Of a stretch of DNA of 64,000 nucleotides, positions 1 through 8,776 are shown one piece after another. Made by a program: the position numbers and the translations under genes. Numbering within the stretch: position 1 is the first letter of the stretch; every line of letters starts with the position of its first letter. The notes under the pieces are model-generated. The model was not told where the DNA came from, made no database searches, and saw only the letters and a program-made list of their open reading frames with translations. Origin of the DNA: an uncultured Pseudomonadales bacterium (GTDB lineage: Bacteria > Pseudomonadota > Gammaproteobacteria > Pseudomonadales > Balneatricaceae); assembly GCA_937773555.1 (NCBI GenBank), contig CALJVT010000007.1, positions 1 through 64,000 on the forward strand, read 5' to 3'.

Positions 1-54
1 AATTTGAAGAGGTAAGCTTTGCCAAATTTTGACTAACCACTTATTTGAAGATTA

Positions 55-130
55 GAAAAAATGACACGCTATTAATATAAAATGGGGGATGATCAGGCGC
101 AACAGTATGATTTGAACCTACGACCCCCCG
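55..130 (-). repeat. Decayed tRNA 3'-end relic
   Basis: Read on the minus strand, bases about 90-129 contain a T-arm-like segment (GGTTCAAAT inside an imperfect stem) and then a poor acceptor arm. Beyond it lies a broken version of the A-rich run plus GACACGCTA found beside the tRNA-Pro 3' ends at 24.1, 36.8 and 55.7 kb. The T stem has a mismatch and there is no anticodon or D arm, so this is not a working tRNA. I infer a fourth, much older copy of that repeat family. Confidence 0.4.
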
Positions 131-195
131 GCCCAGAGTGAAATGTTTTTTGAATTTTAAATAAAGTGTTCGAAAAGTACAGGCAACGTGAGGCA

Positions 196-882
196 TTAAA
201 TAACGGTAACAACAAGCTCACCCAAGCCTTCAACTGACCCAACCATAACATCCCCTTTTTTAATGGCACCAACACCTGCTGGAGTTCCAGACATAATTAA
301 GTCCCCCGCCGCTAACTCATAGTATTGAGAAAGGTAATTAATGATCTCTGCTGTTTTCCAGATCATTTGATTTAAATCACCTTTCTGTTTTAGCTCACCA
401 TTTACTTTTAAATCTATGACACCTTTACAAAGGTGCCCAAGTTCTGAGGCAGGAGTAATAGGGCCCATTGGCGCTGATTTTTCAAATGCTTTTGCAATTT
501 CCCAAGGCCGTCCCATTTCCTTCATTTTACCTTGTAGGTCTCTACGAGTCATATCCAGACCCAATGCATACCCGTAAACATGATCAGTGGCGTTATCTAA
601 ATTAATGTTCTTACCACCCTTACCGATGGCGATTACAAGTTCAATTTCATAATGCACATCACAACTTTTTTCTGGATAGGTAAATGTTCCAGAAAAATCT
701 AAATTATCTGGGTTTTTTTGAAAGAAAAATGGTGGCTCTCGATCTGGATTGTAGCCCATTTCGATTGCATGATCCGCATAGTTGCGGCCAATACAATAAA
801 TGCGCCTTACGGGAAACACAGAGCTATTATTAGCTACTGGGGCAACTGTTTGCAGTGGGCCCTCTACTACGTAATCCGTCAT
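196..882 (-). CDS. Fumarylacetoacetate hydrolase family protein (fumarylpyruvate hydrolase-like)
   Basis: This 228-residue cytosolic protein has the FAH C-terminal fold, which cleaves C-C bonds of acylpyruvates such as fumarylpyruvate using a divalent metal. The motif IYCIGRNYADHA lies at about 28-39. The metal triad is visible as E79 and E81 in HYEIEL and D110 in GLDMTRRD, and the TPAGVGAIKKGD turn sits near the C-terminus. Length fits the short NagK/YcgM-type members rather than tyrosine-pathway FAH. It stands alone, in the same direction as the rhamnose operon but about 570 bp beyond it, so a link to rhamnose is not supported. The exact substrate is unknown. Confidence 0.85.
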   Translation of the reverse strand: MTDYVVEGPLQTVAPVANNSSVFPVRRIYCIGRNYADHAIEMGYNPDREPPFFFQKNPDNLDFSGTFTYPEKSCDVHYEIELVIAIGKGGKNINLDNATDHVYGYALGLDMTRRDLQGKMKEMGRPWEIAKAFEKSAPMGPITPASELGHLCKGVIDLKVNGELKQKGDLNQMIWKTAEIINYLSQYYELAAGDLIMSGTPAGVGAIKKGDVMVGSVEGLGELVVTVI

Positions 883-1456
883 AAAATTCCTTACCCAAAA
901 TTAATTATTTAAAGTTAGTGTGCGTAAATTAAAGTTTGCAAGCAACACTCCGCCCAGTTGTCGCTTTACCAATACCGTTTGGTTTAGCTGGTTGCAGTCT
1001 TATTGTATGGAAGGGACACTTATCCTGCCATAGAGCGATTATGTAAAGTCAAGTTTACGCAGATTTGTTCAATTAAACTCATAAAAAGTCGCGTTGGGGT
1101 GCCAGCTCTTTTGTGAGAGGATATGAAGATCCATGTGCTAAACACATCACTAAAGATGAGTAAAACCTAGCCTGGGAGCATCTAAGATCAACCTTACGCT
1201 AAAGTTTATTTTTCTTTGTCTATTCTTGGCCTACCTAGGAATACCTTAGTCCAAGTTTCATTAAATCAGTTAACACTCAAAATACGACTCAATAAGGCTT
1301 CCACTAAACGTATAAAATTGTGGTTCAAACACGCCATCAAGTCACACGCTATTAGCTTTCTCGTAAAACATTCCAGCGCAAACTGGGCTTTCAAAGTCAG
1401 TGCTGTGCTCTCCATAATAGCTCAAGTCAATTTAACTGAGTATGCAACGTCTGAAA
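883..1456. other. Intergenic stretch, nothing recognised
   Basis: These 574 bases separate rhaK from the FAH gene. They are AT-rich with no convincing RNA gene or mobile element. The open frame at 1216-1500 on the plus strand has no recognisable protein features and overlaps the rhaK end; I do not call it. The FAH promoter must lie here, but no clear -35/-10 pair stood out. Confidence 0.5.
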
Positions 1457-2848
1457 TTAAACTTTATTCTCACATTCGACATGGGACTTCCATCGAGTAG
1501 CATAAGCTTTCAATACATCTAGCATTGGTGTGTTTTCCTTTTGAGGTTGCCTATCGAACATTTGTGCAGGGTATCTTTGAAGCAACATTGCAGCGCCAAT
1601 ACTTGTGCCAGTTGCTGATGCCGAACTCAAGATACGCTCGCCTGTCACTGCTTCAAGCATTAGTCTGTAAAAGTAATTTCTCGCGAAGGGACCTTCGATC
1701 ACGATACTTCCTTTAGAGCCAATATTTTGCAGACATTTTGCTGTCATTAATGCCAGATAAAATGAAAGGCATACTTCTCGAGTACCACTGGCGAATTCTG
1801 GCTCGCTTGGCTCCCAATTCATTTCACGCCCTTTATATGGGCCTGAGCTGGTCTCCACAGCTGGGAAAAGCATTATATTTTCTTCCAGAACAGCCTGCAT
1901 ATCACTTTCATCTGCACAAGGTTGAGCACCTCTTTGGATAAGTTCGAATTCTCTTCCTCCCATAAAGCGCGAAGATGGAACAGGATCACCAAATGCATTT
2001 ACATTTATGAAATTTTCACCCTTAGAATCTAGCTGTGTTTTGGCACCGCCGATAGCCATCGCAATTACCCAAGTGCCAGTTGAAACTACGGAAAATGGTG
2101 CGCTTTTACTAATAATGTGAGGTAGAAGTGAGGCATTAGAGTCGTGGATCCCACAGACAACCTGCGTATTGGCTGGCAAACCGGTTCTTACCGCAATCTC
2201 TGGTAATATCGGGCCTAGCACATCATCAGGCCTGCGAACCTCTGCCATTTTGCTGCCAATACCTAAACGGTTTACCAAAGTAGAAAACTTCCCTGCAGTC
2301 GGATTCCAAAGATCAGTATGACAGCCAATAGAAGTTACATCTACCGCAGCTACGCCCGTCAGGCGGTGAGCCCAATACTGTGGGTAAGTAACGATCGATT
2401 TAACTCGCGAAAGCAGTTTTGAATCTTTTTTAAACTGCCAATGGAGCTGCGCCCCTATATTAAGGCCGCCAGCCAATCGTGGTGACCCCGTTTCAGAAAA
2501 AGGAGGACGCATTGCGTTATATTCATCGGCGTCCACATCCAGTTCATCATGCTCGTAATCAAGTATAGGGGCTGCCAATTGTCCCTGATAATCCAACAAC
2601 ACAACACAGGCGGCATGTGTTGTTATTGAAATTGCCTCTACACCAAAACGTTGATGAAAGTTCTTCAATCCTGATAGCAAGAATGTCCAATGCCCATCAA
2701 CATCAAAATGAGGCCAAGGTGGGCCAGGCAAAACCTTATTTGGTCGTGTTATTACGCAAATCTCTGCCATCGTTTGCAAGTCCACCATTACCAGTTTGAC
2801 ATTGGTTTTCCCAATGTCGATTACAGCAACATTTTTCAATCCAGTCAT
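1457..2848 (-). CDS. rhaK: FGGY-family carbohydrate kinase, rhamnulokinase RhaK
   Basis: RhaK is the sugar kinase of the Rhizobium-type rhamnose pathway; kinases of this family phosphorylate a ketose (here expected L-rhamnulose) with ATP. The 463-residue protein opens with the ATPase-fold phosphate 1 motif [13 protein letters not shown] (11-23). GIHDSNAS places the likely catalytic base at D236, and STGTW (256-260) begins the second actin-like domain. It is the last gene of rhaRSTPQUK and its ATG overlaps the rhaU stop by four bases, so translation is probably coupled. In Rhizobium leguminosarum RhaK is also needed for transporter activity; whether that holds here is not visible. Confidence 0.88.
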   Translation of the reverse strand: MTGLKNVAVIDIGKTNVKLVMVDLQTMAEICVITRPNKVLPGPPWPHFDVDGHWTFLLSGLKNFHQRFGVEAISITTHAACVVLLDYQGQLAAPILDYEHDELDVDADEYNAMRPPFSETGSPRLAGGLNIGAQLHWQFKKDSKLLSRVKSIVTYPQYWAHRLTGVAAVDVTSIGCHTDLWNPTAGKFSTLVNRLGIGSKMAEVRRPDDVLGPILPEIAVRTGLPANTQVVCGIHDSNASLLPHIISKSAPFSVVSTGTWVIAMAIGGAKTQLDSKGENFINVNAFGDPVPSSRFMGGREFELIQRGAQPCADESDMQAVLEENIMLFPAVETSSGPYKGREMNWEPSEPEFASGTREVCLSFYLALMTAKCLQNIGSKGSIVIEGPFARNYFYRLMLEAVTGERILSSASATGTSIGAAMLLQRYPAQMFDRQPQKENTPMLDVLKAYATRWKSHVECENKV

Positions 2849-3159
2849 GGCATATAAAACACTAGGTCAAGCGGGGCTGCAATTGGTTCATTGTCTAGGC
2901 CAGTCTCCATGATGTCTGCCATATAATTCCACCAGCGCTGCATTATAGGTTCCAGTGGTAGCTCATCCATCGTATGATTTGTTGCTCGAGTAAGGCAGGC
3001 AAATAAAGTCCCTGTTGGGCCATCCAAATGGATGGAGTAATCAGAAATTCCAGCATTTTTTAATAGCTCAAGTAATTCTGGCCAGATCGCATCATGGCGG
3101 CGCTGATACTCAGCTTCATACCCAAGCTTCAGTTGCATTTTAAAACTGAATTTTGCCAT
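2845..3159 (-). CDS. rhaU: L-rhamnose mutarotase
   Basis: This is a 104-residue dimeric alpha/beta-barrel protein that interconverts the anomers of L-rhamnose so the isomerase receives its preferred form. The family signature is present: Y at about 19, the catalytic His in [10 protein letters not shown] and the tryptophan pair in [13 protein letters not shown] start at the ATG at 3159 because AGGAGG lies five bases upstream of it; an in-frame GTG at 3162 is only two bases from that Shine-Dalgarno sequence. The gene sits two bases after the rhaQ stop and overlaps rhaK by four. In enteric bacteria the same enzyme is called RhaM. Confidence 0.9.
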   Translation of the reverse strand: MAKFSFKMQLKLGYEAEYQRRHDAIWPELLELLKNAGISDYSIHLDGPTGTLFACLTRATNHTMDELPLEPIMQRWWNYMADIMETGLDNEPIAAPLDLVFYMP

Positions 3160-3161
3160 CA

Positions 3162-4151
3162 CTACCTCCTATTTAGAAACATTTTCCAAAGCCGTGGCAA
3201 AGCGATCACTCCAATAAGTAACAGGCCTATAAAAATGGACATTACGATACCAGGTACATTTAGCAGACCAAAACCAAAAGTCACTAGACCCATGACAAAG
3301 GCAGCCAAGACCACCCCTAGGATAGTGCCTGAACCGCCTAATATATTAACACCCCCTAACACCACCATGGTGATGACTTCAAGCTCCATACCTGCCCCAA
3401 TAGATGGTCTGGTAGACCCAAGACGAGAGGTTAAGCAAATGGCTGCCACGCCAGACATGAGGCCAGTGAGAAGAAATAGAATAAATTTAACCCTTTGAAC
3501 ACGAATACCAGAAAATAATGCCCCCGTAGGATTGTTGCCAATGGCGTAGATAGTTCGTCCAAAATTAGTTTTGTGCAACAAAATACCATAGATCAGTGCC
3601 AGCACAGCAAACAGCACTAATTCAAAACTAAATACCCAAAACACATAACCCTGCCCAAAGAATGCAAAATCAGGTGGATATCCGCGATAAGCTTGGTCTC
3701 CAAGCACTATATAGCTAATGCCTCTAAAAAGACTCATAGTGCCAATTGTTACTACTATTGAGGGAAGTCCAAGCACGGTCACCAAAACAGCATTAAAAGC
3801 ACCACATAATAAGCCCACAGCTAAACCGATAAATACAAGCTCTGTGGTCCCCAAGCCAAGCTGTAAACCAGCGCCCATAGCCGTACTAGCAAGGGCTATA
3901 ATCGAGGCCACAGAAAGGTCTATTTCGCCCGTAATGATCAGTAAAGCCATGGCAAAAGCAATCATCGCTTTTTCGGTGAAGTTAAAGGTAGCATCAGACA
4001 GCCCCCAAGCATCAAGAAAATAAGGCGACGCAAAGGAGTTCACAACAAAAATGCTCACCGCCACTGCAAATAAAAGCGTTTCCCAGTTTTTAAACACCTG
4101 CGAACGCGGAGAATGAAGCCGATCAGGCAAGGAGCGGGTTTTAAGGTTCAT
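3162..4151 (-). CDS. rhaQ: Rhamnose ABC transporter permease RhaQ
   Basis: This 329-residue inner-membrane permease of the RbsC/AraH-like family has about eight to ten hydrophobic segments. The loop [15 protein letters not shown] near residue 78 and the late [19 protein letters not shown] motif are typical of sugar importers of this class. It forms the membrane channel with RhaP. Its ATG overlaps the rhaP stop by four bases. The order S-T-P-Q-U-K matches the rhizobial rhamnose operon, which gives the substrate; the permease alone would not. Confidence 0.88.
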   Translation of the reverse strand: MNLKTRSLPDRLHSPRSQVFKNWETLLFAVAVSIFVVNSFASPYFLDAWGLSDATFNFTEKAMIAFAMALLIITGEIDLSVASIIALASTAMGAGLQLGLGTTELVFIGLAVGLLCGAFNAVLVTVLGLPSIVVTIGTMSLFRGISYIVLGDQAYRGYPPDFAFFGQGYVFWVFSFELVLFAVLALIYGILLHKTNFGRTIYAIGNNPTGALFSGIRVQRVKFILFLLTGLMSGVAAICLTSRLGSTRPSIGAGMELEVITMVVLGGVNILGGSGTILGVVLAAFVMGLVTFGFGLLNVPGIVMSIFIGLLLIGVIALPRLWKMFLNRR

Positions 4152-5131
4152 GAATTAGACCTCGCTGGCTTAAGAATAACCCGACCACTGCTCCTGTTAG
4201 ACCTTGCATTAAAGGTCACAGCAATGACAATGGCAGCACCCGAAATAGCAAGTTGCCAAAAGGGTGAAATGTGCACCACTGGTAAGGCGTTTTTAACCAC
4301 TCCTAAAAACAATGCACCTAACACTGCCCCCCCCACTGAGCCTAGACCACCGGCAATTGAAATACCACCAATAACACAGGCGGCCACTACCTCAAGTTCA
4401 AATCCGCCAGCAATATCAACATAGGCAACAGCATAGCGAGCCACCCATAGATATCCTACTAGACCAGCAAGGGCCCCAGAAATAACAAATGCAGCGCATT
4501 GTGTCTTGCCAACATTAATACCCGTATACACCGCTGCATGTGGGTTACCACCCACAGCAAAAAAGGCACGGCCTAGTGATGTTCGGGTAATCAATAGCAG
4601 AAACATCAGTGACACACCAATGGCTATCCAGCTCATCACAGGTAGACCCATAGTTTCAGCCCGGGGAAAGCCAGTAAAACTTGCACTCATTTCGTGGGCA
4701 TTGACCCACTTGCCATCAGATATAAGAAAAATAATCCCTCGGAAAATAGTCATAGTTCCCAAGGTCACAACAATGGGTGGTATTTCCAGTTTCCAAACAA
4801 GTAACCCGTTCATGAGCCCCATGCCCGCCCCCAACAGAATCGAAATGGTGAGAATAATTGGTATGGGAAGACCCGGAGCAACCGAATTTAACATCGCCAC
4901 AGCCATGCCTGTAAGAGCTAAGTTGCCAGCCACCGACAAGTCTATGCAACGGGTTACAATAACCACCATTTGACCTAGTGCCAGTATAATCAGTGGTGCT
5001 GTATCATTGAATACATTCACTAAGTTGCCAGCAGAAACAAATCCAGGAAAGCGGGAGGCAACCAGGGCTATGAGTAGCAGAATCACCCCTAATAGAAGAG
5101 TTTCTCGTGCAATTAAAAATCTTTTAATCAT
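4148..5131 (-). CDS. rhaP: Rhamnose ABC transporter permease RhaP
   Basis: This second RbsC-type permease (327 residues) starts with a hydrophobic segment right after MIKRFLIARE. It carries the family loops RCIDLSVAGNLALTG and GGISIAGGLGSVGGAVLGA. It resembles RhaQ in design but is clearly not a recent duplicate. It overlaps rhaT upstream and rhaQ downstream by four bases each, so the three transporter genes form a translationally coupled chain. Confidence 0.88.
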   Translation of the reverse strand: MIKRFLIARETLLLGVILLLIALVASRFPGFVSAGNLVNVFNDTAPLIILALGQMVVIVTRCIDLSVAGNLALTGMAVAMLNSVAPGLPIPIILTISILLGAGMGLMNGLLVWKLEIPPIVVTLGTMTIFRGIIFLISDGKWVNAHEMSASFTGFPRAETMGLPVMSWIAIGVSLMFLLLITRTSLGRAFFAVGGNPHAAVYTGINVGKTQCAAFVISGALAGLVGYLWVARYAVAYVDIAGGFELEVVAACVIGGISIAGGLGSVGGAVLGALFLGVVKNALPVVHISPFWQLAISGAAIVIAVTFNARSNRSSGRVILKPARSNS

Positions 5132-6663
5132 GGGTTAACCTCACCTATGCCTGCCGCATGTCGGATCAAAGCTTCAGGCGAAAGATCATCACCAGCAAGT
5201 TCTGCGACCATACGACCTTCACGCATAACAATCACCCGATCAGACATGCCCAAAACTTCCGGAATTTCAGAGCTCACCATAATGACTGATAAACCTTGTT
5301 CTGCTAGGTCTGACATGAACTCGTGCACAGCTGCCTTTGACCCAATATCGATGCCCTTAGTTGGTTCATCCAAAATAATAACTTTAGGCTGGGTTGCAAG
5401 CCACTTGGCAATAACTACTTTTTGCTGGTTGCCACCCGATAAATTTCCTACATCCTGATCCAACGAACTGGCGCGCAAATCTAAACGCTGGGTATATTCC
5501 CGTGCCAACTTAAACTCTTCAGCCAAACGAATGAAGCCTTTTTGGGATGTTTGGCTGAGAGAAGGTAAAGTGACATTTTGAAATATTGGCAGGCCAATCA
5601 CGACACCTTGCTTGCCCCTATCCTCAGGGACATAAACAATGCCATGACCAACTGCGTCTGCTGGGGACCGAATTGTTGTTATTTCCCCGCCAATTTTAAC
5701 TATCCCATCAGAGGGTTTGGTGATGCCAAACAAGGACTGCATAAGTTCTGATCGTCCAGCCCCTACAAGACCATAAAAGCCTAAAATTTCTCCCCTGCCC
5801 AGAGTGAAATTAATGTCATCAAACTCAGTTGGGTGGCAATAGCTCTTAACTTCTAGCACGTCTTCACAAATTTTTTCTTGTCGCTGAGGGTATATCTTAT
5901 TGACTGAGCGGCCCACCATTAACTGAACTAAGTCAGCCTCCGTGACACTCTCTATTTTTCCCTCATCAATAAACTGGCCATCTCTAAACACATTGAAGCG
6001 GTCAGCTATTTCAAATATTTCATCGAACTTATGAGAAATAAATAAAATAGCTTTCCCTTGGGATTTGAGTTGCTCAACCAGTTCATAAAGCTCTTGAATT
6101 TCCTTATAACTTAGGGCTGCTGTGGGCTCATCCATAATGACCACGCGGGCATCAATGGAGAGGGCACGAGCAATGGCAACCATATGTTTGCTGGCAATAC
6201 CAAGGTCTCGCAGTCGGATGGATGGATCAATATCGGCACCGATGCCTTGTAATAGTTGTTGTGCTAATTTGCTTGTTTCTTGCGTGTCAATGAGCCCTAA
6301 TTTAGTTCTAGGCGCATGACCAATAAAAATATTCTCAGCCACAGTCAAATCGTCAAATAAAACTGTTTCCTGGTGGATTGCAGTAATCCCTGCGGCAGAA
6401 GCATGGTGTGCTGTGGGGAAATTGATGGCTTGGCCATCAAGCAATATCTCGCCGTCATCCGGTTGATATATGCCAGTTAAAACCTTAACTATGGTGGATT
6501 TACCAGCCCCATTTTCACCAACCAGCGCAGTTACCTGACCGGGGTAGAGGTTTAGTGAAACCTTATCTAAAGCTTTTACACCTGGAAAAATTTTAACGAT
6601 GCCACTCAGTTGCAAAATTGGCAGGGTCATTTCTTTGTCTGTCAATGTTTGTTGCTGGGGCAT
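5128..6663 (-). CDS. rhaT: Rhamnose ABC transporter ATP-binding protein RhaT
   Basis: This 511-residue double ATPase of the RbsA/XylG type powers rhamnose import from the cytoplasmic face. The first half has Walker A GENGAGKST (about 53-61), a weak signature (LGIASKHMVAIARAL) and Walker B VVIMDEPTAALS. The second half has a degenerate Walker A (GLVGAGRSELM), a good signature (LSGGNQQKVVIAKWL) and VIILDEPTKGID. Such asymmetry is normal in this family. A perfect hairpin separates it from rhaS. The name follows rhizobial usage and is unrelated to the E. coli RhaT proton symporter. Confidence 0.88.
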   Translation of the reverse strand: MPQQQTLTDKEMTLPILQLSGIVKIFPGVKALDKVSLNLYPGQVTALVGENGAGKSTIVKVLTGIYQPDDGEILLDGQAINFPTAHHASAAGITAIHQETVLFDDLTVAENIFIGHAPRTKLGLIDTQETSKLAQQLLQGIGADIDPSIRLRDLGIASKHMVAIARALSIDARVVIMDEPTAALSYKEIQELYELVEQLKSQGKAILFISHKFDEIFEIADRFNVFRDGQFIDEGKIESVTEADLVQLMVGRSVNKIYPQRQEKICEDVLEVKSYCHPTEFDDINFTLGRGEILGFYGLVGAGRSELMQSLFGITKPSDGIVKIGGEITTIRSPADAVGHGIVYVPEDRGKQGVVIGLPIFQNVTLPSLSQTSQKGFIRLAEEFKLAREYTQRLDLRASSLDQDVGNLSGGNQQKVVIAKWLATQPKVIILDEPTKGIDIGSKAAVHEFMSDLAEQGLSVIMVSSEIPEVLGMSDRVIVMREGRMVAELAGDDLSPEALIRHAAGIGEVNP

Positions 6664-6691
6664 TATATTTTACCAGTTCTAACTTAAATGG

Positions 6692-6719
6692 AGCTTTGGT
6701 GGGCAAGCCCACCAAAGCT
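6692..6719 (-). promoter_or_regulatory. Perfect hairpin between rhaS and rhaT
   Basis: Two 13-base arms (AGCTTTGGTGGGC and its exact complement) are separated by two bases. On the transcribed minus strand no T-tract follows, so this is probably a processing or 3'-end-stabilising stem rather than a classical terminator. Its place directly behind the binding-protein gene suggests it raises rhaS mRNA over the downstream genes. Confidence 0.75.
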
Positions 6720-6733
6720 GTTCAAGGCACCGA

Positions 6734-7726
6734 TCAAAAAATAGTTTTGAAGGCATCAATGTTAGAGGCATCGTAGACGAATGGATCCGCCATTGCACCT
6801 TCAGTTTTTTCATCCAATGTTAGCGAACCCATACGCCCCATTGATATCTTAGCACCAGGTGCCGCGACCGCATTACCTTTAGCAAGGTTGTATGCCAGCA
6901 TTGTTGCCGAGTACCCTAGATCAATCGGGTTCCAAATGGCAAACGATTTAGATGCTCCACTTGCAATGTGTCCAGCCATTTCAGAAGGTAAAGCAAGACC
7001 AGTTACATTAATCTGCCCAATTTTTCCAGCATCAGCAACAGCCTGAGCTGCAGCAACTATTCCGACCGTTGTAGGTGCGATAATCGCCTTAAGGTTAGGG
7101 TAAGTCTGCATTAGACCGTTGGCTTCCCTATAAGATTTATCAGCCAGATCATCACCGTAAACTGTGGCAACAACGTTAATACCCTGATAATTGCCAACTA
7201 CCTTATTCATCTCGTCAATCCAGATATTTTGGTTGGTTGCCGTACTTGATGCTGACAATACTGCAACATCACCACCCTCAGGTAAATGATCTGCCGCAAG
7301 CTTCACAATCATGTTGCCGATTAGCGGATTAGAAGATGGGTTTAAATGCATTTGCCGGCCTTCTGCAGCAACACCTGAATCCCAGCTAATAACTGTGATG
7401 CCTCGGGCCATTGCCTTTTTGAGCGCAGGAACCAATGCATCAGTGTCATTAGCCGAAATTGCAATGGCATCAACACGTTGAGCAATTAGTGCATTAATTA
7501 CCTCAATTTGTCCTTCTGCTGTAGTATCCGTTGGGCCTGTGTAAATAATCTCCACATCGCCCAGTTCACTTGCTGCCTCTTCAGCACCTTTTGCAGCAGC
7601 TTCAAAAAAACCTATACCTAGTGCCTTAACAACGACAGCTATGCGCATATCTGCGGCCTGGACTGCACCCGTCAATAAAGTCGCGGCTACTGCCAGTGCG
7701 GGCAGCATTTGTTTTATTAAATTCAT
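6734..7726 (-). CDS. rhaS: Rhamnose ABC transporter substrate-binding protein RhaS
   Basis: This periplasmic sugar-binding protein of the Peripla_BP_4 (RbsB-like) family has 330 residues. A Sec signal peptide is clear: basic MNLIKQ, a hydrophobic core, then VQAA with cleavage near residue 24. The mature part starts with MRIAVVVKALGIGFFEAAAKGAEEAA, typical of the first Rossmann lobe. It delivers L-rhamnose to RhaPQ. It lies 38 bases behind rhaR and 70 before rhaT, with the hairpin in the second gap. Confidence 0.9.
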   Translation of the reverse strand: MNLIKQMLPALAVAATLLTGAVQAADMRIAVVVKALGIGFFEAAAKGAEEAASELGDVEIIYTGPTDTTAEGQIEVINALIAQRVDAIAISANDTDALVPALKKAMARGITVISWDSGVAAEGRQMHLNPSSNPLIGNMIVKLAADHLPEGGDVAVLSASSTATNQNIWIDEMNKVVGNYQGINVVATVYGDDLADKSYREANGLMQTYPNLKAIIAPTTVGIVAAAQAVADAGKIGQINVTGLALPSEMAGHIASGASKSFAIWNPIDLGYSATMLAYNLAKGNAVAAPGAKISMGRMGSLTLDEKTEGAMADPFVYDASNIDAFKTIF

Positions 7727-7764
7727 GATTTACTCCCTAGAGTGTTATGGAGATTCCACTGGCC

Positions 7765-8568
7765 TTACGAGGCCAATCCCTCCTGTTGAGCCGCGCCAGA
7801 TTTGGCGACGATTAATTTAACATCTGCGGCTTCCAGCATTGCTGCTGTTTTATCAGTGATACCATCATCGGTAATCACAGTATCCACTCGGCTAAGCGGG
7901 CAAAGAACCAAACTTGACCGTGCTTCAAATTTTGAACTATCAACTAAAAGAACTAATTCGTCAGATTGACCAATTAACTTTTCTTCAGCTTGAACAATTA
8001 GTGGGTCTCCCTCCATGACTCCAAGGGGCCCCAAACCTTTGGCGCCCATAAACATTCTTCGGGCATAAAAGTTGCGAGTAACATCATTTTCAAAAGGCGA
8101 CAGAATAATGTTCTGCTCACGATAAATCGTACCGCCAGACAACATTATGGTGTTTTTAGAGTGGTTGAGCAGATGTTCTGCAATGGGAAATGAATTAGTA
8201 AACACCTGCATACGCCGCGATGCGAGCGGATGAACCATTTGGAATGTGGTGGTGCCACCATTAATGATAATGGGCTCACCATCGTCACACATCTCTACCG
8301 CGGCCCGCGCTATTGCACGCTTTTGCTCAATATTTATTAATTGGTTAACAGAAAATGGCCGTCCAGCAAGACCACCAAACTGGGGTGGGGTAATCGACTC
8401 AGCCCCTCCTCTTATGCGATTTAACTTTTTTTCTGCATCAAGCGCAACAATGTCCCGGCGTATAGTTGCCTCAGAGGCACCTGTGATAATACAGAGTTCG
8501 ACAACCGTCACCACAGGTCGGTCTTGTACCGCTGACAAGATAATCCTTTGACGTTCTCTTTCGTGCAT
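7765..8568 (-). CDS. rhaR: DeoR-family transcriptional regulator RhaR
   Basis: This 267-residue DeoR regulator has an N-terminal winged helix-turn-helix with the family motif ASEATIRRDIVALDAEKKLNRIRGG (about 29-54). The C-terminal sugar-phosphate-binding domain contains IINGGTTTFQM and LVDSSKFEARS. In rhizobia RhaR represses the rha operons until a pathway intermediate accumulates. It is the first gene of the leftward operon and faces rhaD across the repeat-bearing control region, so autoregulation is likely. Confidence 0.88.
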   Translation of the reverse strand: MHERERQRIILSAVQDRPVVTVVELCIITGASEATIRRDIVALDAEKKLNRIRGGAESITPPQFGGLAGRPFSVNQLINIEQKRAIARAAVEMCDDGEPIIINGGTTTFQMVHPLASRRMQVFTNSFPIAEHLLNHSKNTIMLSGGTIYREQNIILSPFENDVTRNFYARRMFMGAKGLGPLGVMEGDPLIVQAEEKLIGQSDELVLLVDSSKFEARSSLVLCPLSRVDTVITDDGITDKTAAMLEAADVKLIVAKSGAAQQEGLAS

Positions 8569-8629
8569 TAGTCGTACCTTGATTGTTTTTGTTTTTTTAG
8601 TCTTTCTTCATGGTGCATTCATAAATAAT

Positions 8630-8708
8630 CATTGTCAATCATTTATTTTCATTAACCGCCATACGTGAGCCGATAGCACTTCATTATGATTGATAATGAT
8701 TGACAATG
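8630..8708. promoter_or_regulatory. Divergent rhaR/rhaD control region with inverted repeats
   Basis: CATTGTCAATCAT at 8630-8642 is the exact inverted complement of ATGATTGACAATG at 8696-8708. A further near copy, ATGATTGATA, begins at 8686. The two exact copies are centred 66 bp apart, about six helical turns, in the only gap between the two diverging rha operons. I infer binding sites for RhaR, possibly with a loop; DeoR proteins are known to act at repeated sites. Confidence 0.65.
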
Positions 8709-8776
8709 GGGTGTCCTGTAGCCATTATAGGAAAGATTGGGCTGTCACAGACGTGACTATAAGTAGGAGAAAATTC

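Noticed and set aside
1216-1500. Open frame of 94 codons on the plus strand
   Set aside because: No recognisable domain, no clear ribosome-binding site, and it runs antisense into the end of rhaK.
4506-4973. Antisense frame of 155 codons inside rhaP
   Set aside because: Shadow of a GC-biased permease gene; composition mirrors the real frame.
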